Positions 51,101 to 63,100 of a stretch of DNA of 64,000 bases are shown in pieces; position 1 is the first letter of the stretch; the number at the start of each line of letters is the position of its first letter. The notes under the pieces are model-generated. The model saw only the letters and a list, made by a program, of their open reading frames with translations. It was not told the origin of the DNA and searched no databases. The DNA lies in the NCBI GenBank assembly GCA_024195265.1, contig JAJLRJ010000008.1:7282988-7346987 (forward strand), read 5' to 3'. The position numbers and the translations under genes are program-made. Source of the DNA: Dendrophyllia cribrosa. Taxonomy: Eukaryota > Cnidaria > Anthozoa > Scleractinia > Dendrophylliidae.

Positions 51101-54100
51101 TAAGATTTACATTTTATGTTGCCGTCAATCATAATTATGGCGAAACAACAATGGACCCCTAAAAACAGAAAATGACAAACTGGATTAAAATTCACCAACT
51201 ACAACCCACAAACATGAACTTTTGATCAATTTGTGTAAAGCATTGTTGATTCCTGAGACGTCCGCTATGATGTTTATGGCGGTAAAATACAAAACTGTTG
51301 GTCGAGTTTGGAACATCAGAGTCTGCATATTATTGAAAGGCGCAGTAAGGTTTAAGGACAAAGATTTATTGTTGAGGGAAGTTTATTTACCACTGAAAAT
51401 CGTCCCTTGAACAAGGGCAATCGTTAAGAAATTTGGCTCTTGTGTAGTTGCGACCCATGTGACAGTGTATGGTCCAATTTCTGGTCTCAAACTGCTGCTG
51501 ACGACCCAGGATACACCCATCAGTCCAGTTAGCATAACCAGAAGAATTGCATTCAGGACCTGAAATTAGAAACACCTGCCAAGTTACCACCATGATTAAA
51601 ATTGTATACCATATCCCGTAAAAACCAGCATATACCGGTAAGCCACACTTTTTTGCTCAAAAGCAGGGGTGAGGCTTATCTACGGGAACATCTGCAATAG
51701 GTTATAATACTTTCTGGTGATATAAGTTGACCAGACTTTTTTAGCCTTGAAATTAAGTTTTATTTATTTGAGGTGTATAACATGAAGCAAAAATTCTTTA
51801 ACTTTAGATGATGTAGAAAAGCAATTTTGTTTGACTTACAGAGCTGCCAGATCAGCGCCTCCAACACCAAAAGTTTAATTGAACAATACGGTCAAACATT
51901 TTGAAGCTTAAGATGAACACAAGAAGCCAAAGAAAAGAGTCTCTTAAGTGTATATATAATCAGAAATCTTGGTTAACCTTACTAACCAGGCTAAATAAGC
52001 TTGTTGTGGCCTAAACAAACAGCAGGCATAAGCAGCATTTGTGGGACAGGGGTAAGGTCTCTGTTTATGACTAGTGTATAAGTTGGGAGTAATTTTTAGG
52101 TTGTGAAAAGTTGTCTTTAACACAGGTAAATATGGAATGCATCATAAAAAAATAAGAGCTGTGGCTAAAAAAAAAAGCTGAATTTATACCAACCTAATAC
52201 TGATGTCATGTTAATGTAGAACACTGTCCATTTAGAATTCCCCTGACCAGCGACAGTCCCATAAATAAGAAAAACCGGTAGCCTTTCACCAGGCTGAGTT
52301 ACAACATCACGAGCAAGGACTGATGCTGAACTACTAAAGGTGTATGCATTCCACGTTGCTCCTCCATTGATACTGTACCTGTGGAGTCATAACAATAGTC
52401 GATGCAATATTTCCAAAACTTTGCACTTGTGTTTCAATAAAAGGTAAGTCTTCATAAACCTAATGGCTCACAACCGCCAGAACTTAACACGGTTTCTGTA
52501 GCATGAAGTGACTAAGAGTATTACTACTCCCCCACTGGATGGGATGTTAGTCCATATTTGCAAGGTCACCCCCCAGCATTATGTCGCCGGTACCCATTTA
52601 TACACCTGGGTGGAGAAAGACAACATGGAGCATAGTTTCTTGCCTAAGGAAACAACACAGCAGCAGAGACCAGGCTTGAACCACCGACCTTTAGGTTTAA
52701 AGTCTGATGTGCTAGACCACCGCGTCTCCTCCTTCAATAAAACATACATACTAATGTATCCAAAAGATAGTAATTGCTGCTGTAAATTTGTTGTAATGCT
52801 GTTTTATCGTCTCGCTGGTATTACAGAATTTTCTATTTCGTTTTTTGAGGGGAAGCAAAGCAAATGTTAGCTGGATGAATCAACGAAAACTCCAGCTGAT
52901 AAGACTAATTTTGTTTTGTAATTCGCGCATCAAGTTCCTGCAATGTCTGTAGAATATGGTTGAGCAAAGGACGCGTTCACCACGAGGAAGGTGTGAAAAT
53001 TTAGGCTAATTATTGATAATGAGTATGTTGCGTTACTAGCTAGCCGTATTGTGTTCGCGTCTCCACGCGCTCAGCTCAGGTTTCACGTCCCCGCGCGCTC
53101 AGCTCAATTCAGTCTCATCGACCGCTGTCGGAGTGATTTCAAAATAAATTTGTCTTTTATCCCTTACAATCTTCGAAAATCTCTGCTATCCAACGGTCCT
53201 ATCACCATGCCTCACAGTCCTCGCTCAACTTGCGATAGTCTTCGACACTTCAGTTCCGATTTAGACTGGGACATGTTGGACCAAAATATTACAAATCTCG
53301 CAGCCAACAGCTTGAAGCAGCAAGCGAGGCTATTGTTCATGGCGCAGTGCATTCTGGCCCAAAATGTGTTTGTGGCGCAGTGAATTCTGGTAAAAAGCGA
53401 TCAATTTGAGATTTTTCCTAGCTTATATTTTTTTTCTCATATATTTCTCTTAAATCCTGATTATGTTGCTGCTCACTCACTGCGCTCGTTCCGCAGCAAT
53501 AACTGTGGTGGTGGTGATTAGTACATATAGTTTGGTACCACAAGAAGTATTTGAATCAAAAATGACCACGGTCAGAATTATTCTGATACTTTTGAGGGTA
53601 TTAAGCCAGAAAAATATGCTGACAGTAACAATTTTTCAGAAATAATAATATTATTGGTACCTCAACCCATTTGACGCCTGGTAGGTTTTGGCAAAAGAAA
53701 AACAAACAAGGGAATTTGAAGCCACTAATGTGCTTTTCTGACAACTGTGAAGACAAATAATTGCAAGCAAACTATCCAAAACATTGTTTGCCATGTGTAA
53801 ACTAAACTTTCTTCCTTCAGCATGTGTTAGTGATGAGGGACTTTTTTGTCATTAAAATGGACGAAGTCACAAATGGTAGAAGGACCATGGTCCTATCACA
53901 GGCGGTTTAGGGTGGTTTCGGGCATTTGAGGTGTCAATGGGTTAAAGTATACCTGCCAAGTCTCACACCTCAGTCGGAGTCTCACACCTGTGAGTCCAAC
54001 ACTCCGATCTCATACCAACCAACGCATGCCTATTGAGCAATTTCTCACGCCTGACTTATTATCCAATTAAAAATATAGTTACATTCACGAAAATTTGGCA

Positions 54101-57100
54101 CTTTTTTGTAGGTTTTTATCGTTCTGAACATTACGATTACAGCAGGATGTTTTTAAACGGAGGTCTGAGGTCCACGGAAACTTCCGAATTCTTCGGAACA
54201 TCTTCGGACAACTTCGGACATCTTTGGAACAGATTGGGATGTCTTCGGATTTGGTTGGGTCGCCGTCGGAAATCCTGGCACTCCCATGAAAAAATTTGCA
54301 CGCCTATCACTCGGAAAAAGTTGGCAAGGATAGTTATGGCCAAAACTATTGTGCACCACACCCTTTGGGGGTTCTTTTAAAATTTCCGATGATCAACATG
54401 GGGTTGATATAGGTTATATAGGAGTCCCCCACCCCCAGGGCATGTATCTATTTTATTTCGAAGTGTGTGGATGTCCCAATGAAACCTAAGCTTTTGCAAA
54501 AGGTTTTACTTATACCTTACCTTAACAATAAACAAACAGCACAAAAGACAAAAGCTGGCTTACTAACATTAAATAAATCAGTAATTAAGTTTTGATAAAA
54601 CATGCTTTTCTAACCAATCAGAATGCATGCAGCAACCAATGTACATTTTAAAGTCCAGGGCTTAAGACTAACAGTAGCCAACTATCCAAAGTCAATAAGA
54701 ATTATATGTTACACACAGTATATACTACCTTAGTGATCTTGTGTACCGTCTGTAGGGCACAGCCATTATTACTCCTCCATGATCACCAAAAGTAAACAAA
54801 TACTTGCCTCTAAGGACCTGTTAAAGTACAAATTTTGCAAGTGTATGTGAAAAAAAAGTTATTCATAACTGAAGTCAGTGGCCCGCTGTTGTTTCCATTG
54901 CATTAAATGACCCCCCCCCCCCCCCCCGAATGGGTGCTAGTCCCGGGGGGAATCTGTGAGCATGCCTCAAATACATTTTTGATTTTGTCATATTCTTTCA
55001 AGCTTTAAATTCTCCTCAAAGGTATAGGGGTTTGATTAACAAAAAGTAAGATAACTGGTCGATGAATTTCAAATCCTACAAGGTACCGTGATTACCTTGT
55101 ATATTTTGATCTGTAAGTCCCTGGGGCCGCACCTGCCCTAAGGACCCCCAGGCTCCTAAGTACACCTGTACTGAAACACTACTTACCCGGCTCCATCCCA
55201 GACCGCCATCCAAAGACATAAAGAGATCAGGGTAGATCTTAAGATTAGTGCTTGCCACACCTGAAAGAGAGAATGGAAAACCATAGAACCCAAAATAGAA
55301 GAAAAGAGAACAGAAAGGATGAAAATGTGAAAGGACAGAAATATTATTTCAAGAATCATACATTAGGACCCCTTCCTTAGAGTAGCTAAGTGCTTAATGC
55401 TAAACCAGTGACAGGCCAGACGTAGAGTAAGAAACCCAAGTCTCCTTTATTTTGCAAAGAAAACAAGGCCCTAGGGCCCTAAAATGTTTTCATTCTAAAC
55501 CTTTTTAGGGATGGAAATTAGCACTCAACCACTAAATGTCAAATCTTCTTGGACAAGTACAAAATGTACATTTTTGATACAGTTCAGAAAGTTACTCACC
55601 CAAATGGTGAGTCCTGTCAAAAGTTTTACAGCCCTGCATTTTCCGGGGATCCCGCTTTTTCTCCCCATGCCCTCTCATTTTGAGCAAGGCTAGATTTGCC
55701 ACTGAACAAATAAAGCTAAAGGTTACTAACCTAAGGAAAGGACCAATCCTGGAGCAGATTCACTGGAAAACAGTCGTTCTGATGGAGATACGCGATACAC
55801 AGCACCATACATAAGATTTACATGTATAGAGCAGCTGGGCTGTAAGGAAAAACCAACAATAAGTTTAACAGTTTTTTCCAGGTGCACAGATGCCCTACTG
55901 AAAACTGGAAGACTGAGCAAGCTCCCTGGATAAATATATGTTAGGGGTCTTCCCAGTTCCCAAAAAAGTAGATCAACAACATTTCAAGAGTTAACGTTTG
56001 ACTATTACAGTACGACCATAATACACACCAAATAGCAATTTATTCTGACACCACGGTTGTCCACAGTTGGCGAGCGAACTCGCTGCCACTTTCCACCTCT
56101 GTTGTAAGTGATCAGCGACAACAGATGTCTCTTACCGACAGGACCGGGTGTTAACTGAGTCGCAATATAAATACCACGAACTCCTTTTATTTTATCCACA
56201 TCCACAAATGCATAAGGTATCACAGATCTACAAGATAAAAAGCCCAACAAATTAGCATCATAAAATAGATCACAATTTGGCACATAATTGCACTCTTCCG
56301 CAAAACAGTATAGGGATATTAAGCAAGCTTGACAGCAATGGCAACGTCATTGAAAATAAGAATTTGCGCTCTTTTAAACTTCTTTGCAATAGCCCCACTT
56401 TGATATATTAAAATTCAACTTGAAATACAAGACATCACTACGTCACAGACTTAGGGGAATGATAGTAGGGATTTATATGGTCTATTCCCCTAAGCCTTAA
56501 TATAGCTTGTATATTAATATAGTATATTATAGTATATAGTATAATATAGTATAATATAGTATATTATTATATTATTATTATTATTATATTATATTATTAG
56601 CTTGTATATTATTATAGCTTGAAGTTATGTCTTTTGTTTGAAGTTGAATTTCAACCCTTGGACGTACAGGAGGGGGGGGGGGGGGGGGAATCCCTTGCAT
56701 CAAAAACACTTTTCATTTTACAATAAGTATAACTACCACAGTGTAAAACAATAACAAGATTAATCAGCTATAAGAAACAATGTGACTGCATGCCATGAAA
56801 CATGTTCTCCAAACCAAGTGCATGTTAGTCAAATAACTTTTCGGGGGGTAAAGGAAGAGGTAATAATAGCAAGCAAGGGGGGGGGGGGGGGCAGGTCGGA
56901 AGTAAGCTTGTAACTGGTGGCGTCAATTGGTGAACCACATGAAAATGTGCAATATAAAATTCCTAAAGGGGAATTGCAAATAACATTTACATGCTGTAAT
57001 GTCAAGAAATATGATTTCATACCTAAGCCACGGCGATGAGACATCTGTATATGGGTTATGATACAAAACCCTCGGCAAGGACAGCTGATAATTGACACCC

Positions 57101-60100
57101 TTTGTATCCGACACGTACATGTTTGACAAATTCCTCTTATGGTTGATCACCACAAATACGTTATCTTCAACCACATTAAAAACAAAAAAGTCCTGTGAAA
57201 AGATGAAAGAGAAATGCATGTCATATTGTGGAGAAATGTGCCCTCATCCCTGTGATGAATTTAACCAACCATTATCAACATTTCTGTTAAAATAACACAT
57301 TGCTGGAAATAATTTTTCTTGCTTAGAAGGACATGTGTCCTTTCAAACCTCCCTTTTGATCGGACATTTGACAAATTGGTCGGACATCCGCTATTTTGGA
57401 TTTTTCCTGAGACACAATCGGTAAGCATACATGACATGCTATAAGAAGTTTTGCAATGCATTGTAGGGCGATTTCAAATGACACGGCCTTTTCTGAATTT
57501 TCTCGAATCAAAAGAGCCACTTACAGCAAAACAAATCGTGCAAACAGCGTAAATTCTTATTGTAATGTTTTTGGAATCAAACGCGATGAGTTAACAAGAC
57601 TTTCAAGGCAAAAGCTAAGTAATTTTTGTGCTCGGTCACCATGTCCGAGCATAATTTAAAATTGGTCAGACATTTTCGGATTTTGGTCGGACAATGTCCG
57701 ATGACCAACTGTCATTTCCAGCACTGTAACATGAAGTGGTTTCATGGGCGTAGCCAGGACTTTTTCAGAGGTACGCACAATCACCAAAACTTCACATAAA
57801 TTTTCAACTAGGTCTTATACTTTTTTTGATTTTTACTTATTTTTTCGACTTTTTCAGGTACACACGTGTGTACGTGCATACAGGTAGCTACGCCCCTGGG
57901 TTTAATGGTCCACTGAGAGCCCTCTATACCCCTTTGCGAAGTTTATTCACATAAAAAACATCGTACCTTTCCAGGAATCACAAATAATATTGCAAAGTTC
58001 TTTCATGTTCATGCAAAAGTCAAGAAAACCTTATAATACTGATCATAGCATTGTCTCTCATTGGGGAGGGGGAAGGGGGGAGGGGGAGGGGGGGAGGGGG
58101 AGGGGGGAGGGGGAGGGGGAAGGGGGGAGGGGGAGGGGGGTTAAAAGAGCACTTACAGTATATGTACATGTACATGTAGTAAACTTAAATTTTCACTGTC
58201 TTTCCATTCTTACCCTGCTCTCCTCATTCAATGGAAATCTTGCTTCCTTAAATGAACCTCTAATTGGGACTTTTTTAACAATCTTAGCAACTTTCATAAT
58301 TGGATTCTTATCTGACGGATTCTGTGGAGAAATGCATAAAGCAAAAATGACCTGTTGTATTTCTGCTTCACAGCTCCAAAGTAAACTATACTAAAAATAA
58401 ACATATATGTATGTAGACCCTTACTAGATCTGCAATGAGCCCTTAATTTGACATAAACCACTTGTTTAATTAAAAGTTCAAGAAATCAATTTTTATCTTT
58501 AAAAAAAAAACTAACAAAAATCAGTTAAAAATTGACCTTGCGTGTTGTAATGAACATGTAGTTTTTCATCACTTCAAATTCCTCTACATCCTCAGCAAGT
58601 GCATCCTTTTCTGGAACTCCATTTGTTACCAGGTACACTATTGTTCTGTTATCCTTTGTTGTATCTAGATAAAAACAGAATAAGAAATTAACCCTTTCAT
58701 TCCCAGAGTCAATTATGGAGACATGCATTGTTGTTCTAACTTTTGATTCTGTGGACGAAAACCTACATGTATGGCGTGACCATTCAAATGAAACCTCTTC
58801 GGCAGTACTTTTGCAAGGTACCATTTGTTTTGTGATATTTTACAAAATGAAATTTGGGATTTTTCTTGAATTTTGATGTTTGGCACTCTTGGGAGTAAAA
58901 GGGTTAAGCTACATGTATATAAAACTGCATGAATGCAACAAAGTGGCTGAATAACTCAACTTTTTTGTGCAGTTTTTGTACAACTTATATTACATTCATT
59001 TGAGTTTGAAAAAGTTGTGGTTCCATTAGCAGAGATTCTGACAGGGTGCACGGGTGTGGGACCGCGCAATTCGGTCAAACCCGCACAATTTGTAAAAATC
59101 CGCACTATCCCGCACAATACTGAAATATTTGCTTAAAATTTTAATTAAATCAGGTATTTCTATTGATTACCAAGATTTCGAGAAACGTTTTAGGCTATTT
59201 TCAGCCTATTTTCCTTCCAAACAATCGAGAAATCCCGAGCGGATCAATATAAAAACAACAAGGCGTTTTCTTCGCCGTCCTTGGGAACTAGTCTCAGTTT
59301 TACTTCTTTCCGACTTCCAACAGAATTTTTCGCGTAGCTTTTTAGTTGTCATTTTTCAGACATTATGTCGTTTTTCTTTGCAGCCTGTTGATATTTTTTC
59401 GAGCGCTTCCGCTTCCTCTTTCAGTTTAATATGTCAGGGACCAAAGAAGAAACACCGAAGAAATGTACTGTCGCGCCGAAATGGATGTCACTCTGTCTGA
59501 ATTATTTTCGCAAAGAACTGATCAAGTTTGTGAATCGATAAACAAACTATTAAAGCGCTGGAACTTCGGATTGATAGGAGAAAATTATTAAGTTCTGATC
59601 AGAATACTGGATTTGATTTTTTCAATCAAGTGAAAGACGTTTTCACTCAGGAAAATGCAAAACAAACATGCTATCAAATTACATTTAGCACGCAATTTGC
59701 ATACATCCCGAGGTTGTGTTTTTGCAGCAAACTTTCGAAGAAATTGTGTGAACCTTTACTGGAAATTATTCACACTACATAAAATGTACGGATTTTCATA
59801 AAGGAATTCGCTCAGATCAGAAACATTTTATTTTGAGGTGTTAGTTTGGTTTTACCCGATCGAGTTCATCGTGTCACGCAATGTGATTTTGTTGAGACAA
59901 ATAAACTTTGGTGAAGAAAACAGCCGCAAATTGGAGATTGCTGGGTACATTTTAATCCCCAAAGTAAAACATCTATTTGTATTTTTCATTTATGCAGAAT
60001 TTCCTCCCCGTCATATTTTTTTGGCTTGACTAGAACACTGGTGATTGAATATTTGGTTGGTCACAGGATTGCGCAATCCCGCACAATCAAAGTATTTCCC

Positions 60101-63100
60101 GCACAATTTGCCCCAAAACTCCCGCACAATTTTAGTTGTTTTCTTGCACCCTGTCAGAATCCCTGCATTAGGAGAAGGTGAGCTGTCAAAACAGAGCAAC
60201 ATCACTCAATTCTCGGCTTGCACCCTCATCATATCATATCATATCAATTCAGAAGCATTAAAAAAACAGATTTCGATTCCAAAATGTTTATGGAGTTGTA
60301 GAGAGTTTAAAACTACATGTACACATCTAGGCCAAATTTTGAAGCGTCAGAGCATTTCGTTCAAGAGTTATAGGCAGATGAGTATTAGAGATTTTTAGTA
60401 AAAAATTAGTTTGGAGCTGCCATCGGTGTACCACTTCAGAGCATCAACATGGCAGCCAAAACTTTAAAGTCATAATTACGCAACGAAATTTTAGCACAAA
60501 AGATTGGATTCACTATAAGTTACATTAAATCAGCCTGTAAGCATCTATTATGCAAAAATGAAAATGATATCTGAAATAACATGACACAAAACTTTACAAA
60601 TCGGAAGCAAAACATCGTTAAAACCTGAAGCCTTTTGTAAAGGATTGTAACATGGGTATCTACATTGTACTTGCCATGTTGGAAACACTTTTGTAGTATG
60701 CAAAGTTTATAATTTAGATTTTTGAAGTTTTATGGCATCATGTACTTGCAAGCCAAGAATCAAAATCGAGATTTGCATGACTTGACTCACACAAGTCATT
60801 GTTTGATTTATCAAGAGCCGGCGACTTGTTTTTTAAAACAAACATGGCAATATCTCATTTTTGGCTGGGAAACATGACATTCTTCTGTTGGAAATGCAAC
60901 TTTTTCAAACTGTAACTCAAATGCAGACAGCACTATATTAGACAGGTAAATTACTGCAAAAAGGCTAATTTGTTCTTTATCATTATTACATTATAATACA
61001 AGTTTTCTTTCTCACCTCGATCTTGACGAAACATCTCGACAAATATTTTATTTGCTTCATGGATCCCTTCCACACCCCTAAAAAAATATATTCAAACATA
61101 ACCTGTTTATAGTTATTCATAGCTCACTGGTCTTGCACAAGTATTGATGCTAATGTAACACATCAAGTATTAAATTTCAGTTAACACAATTTTATCTGAC
61201 TGGATCCAAAGCTATAAATTTCTGAAAAGAGCTCTAGATAACTGACTTGTAAAGCCTTCATTGGGATCAGGTCTTTGACCATCCCCTCTCTCCCCACCCC
61301 TCCAGATATTCTACCCCCACCCCTCTGGAATTTTCATTTCCCTATGTGGTGGCAGTATCAACATTTTAAGGAACAACACATTGCACCAGAGAGTTTTCTT
61401 GCATTTTATTGTCTAGAATATCATGTATGTGCAGTACTACCTGTACAAACTGCATTTGTAAATGGATAAGGTCACCAAACTGTTATTTCTCTTCATCACA
61501 GGGACCTGATTGATTGATTTGTGGACTTTCTTATATGGACACTTCATCCTGTCCTTTGAGAGATTTAAATGTACAATATAGAAGTCAAACTCACCAATGA
61601 AATGACTTGACTTTTCCCGGTATTACGGTAAAACTTTTTCCAGCATCATTTGACCAGTAAAGCTGTTAAAAATGACATTGATAGACATGGTTACTGTCTA
61701 AATAACAATTCTCACACACCTCTGGGTGCCATTTTCCAGCATCATTTGACCAGTAAAGCTGTTAAAAATGACATTGATAGACATGGTTACTGTCCAAATA
61801 ACAAATGGTCTTTTGTATCCAACAGTGTGTTATTGTTCACTGCCAGTTCCACTACAGTACCGGACAGAAGTAACCTAATAGGGAACGCTTAGCAGAACGC
61901 GTTCCCCTTGGTGTTCCCTTAGCGTTCCATTTTGCGTTCCCTTAGCGTTCCAGTTCAGTAAAATGGAGCGCGTTCCCTTGTTTTCTTTCAGAACGCGTTC
62001 TTTATCTACACTAACAGTGTGCAGTCTAGAGTCTGGAACGGCTTTGGTGCTGTCTGAAATATGCGAGACAAAAATATAACGCCATAACGTTAATTTACAC
62101 CAGTGCGGAAAAATGTACGTAGAAGACAATTATAAATGAATATAAATGTGGACAGCCCAACAGTAAGTTTTTTCTTGCCATGCTTTAACAAACCACGAAC
62201 AGGACGAAGCAAAAAACTTGTCATCCGACATTTAATTGACAGAGACCGAATGAGCTGATTCTGCGATCGAACTTGCTCGCATTTTGGAGCAGATCATCGA
62301 TCATCTGAACATTATTGTTATTGTTTTTTTTTTGTCAGGCTCAAAAATGTGATAAAATATAAATGGCTGAAGAATCCTCAATAAAAAGTCCTAGCTTGCT
62401 TTTTCTTTGTTCCGATGTTCCTCCTTTTAATATTGTCCTGCAAAGGAATTCTTTAAAACTTTTCCGCAACAGTTTTCCCGTAAAAGTTTGTTGCGTGCAA
62501 CATGTAATTTAATCAATGAAAACAACTTTCAATTGAATGTAAAAATAACATCTACCAGAATGAAAGTGATTTCAGTCTTTATAATATCTTAAAGATGTGT
62601 TAAATTATTTTTTTAATTTGTAATTTAGGCCGAGGCATGAAATGCATGAAATGTTTTTATGCAAATTTGTGTGAAATGTAATTTGATCTGGTGTTTTTCA
62701 AGCGCTTGAATCCTGTTGAATGTAAATAAAAACTTGACATTCATGAACGAAAAATGCATTTTCGTGAATGAAACCTTCTTTCACTTGAATGAAAAAATTG
62801 TACCTGATAAAACTCTAATTCGATTTTGTGTTTTTTAAGTCTCCCTGATCTATTTGGTTTTTGAATGTAATTAACACGAATTAAAGCAAAAATATATCTC
62901 TCAGTGCAGACAAGCTGAGCTGTAATTTATTTCAAGAACACATTGAGAACAGCCAATTCTAAACAGCAAAACATTTTCTTGGTCTTATATTCTCGGCTAG
63001 TAATAACTTTGGGGAATTGAAAACAACAGGACATTTTGAATTGAAATTTCGTCGCGTTTAAGAGTCATACGCAAATAGTCATGAATCAATGAATTTTGCG

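Noticed and set aside
49885..51162. Open frames rich in RPICRP / STYRPS, looking like a repetitive protein
   Set aside because: They follow the CGACCGATA word arrays on both strands, lack start context, and end within the element; arrays in both orientations yield similar peptides by chance.
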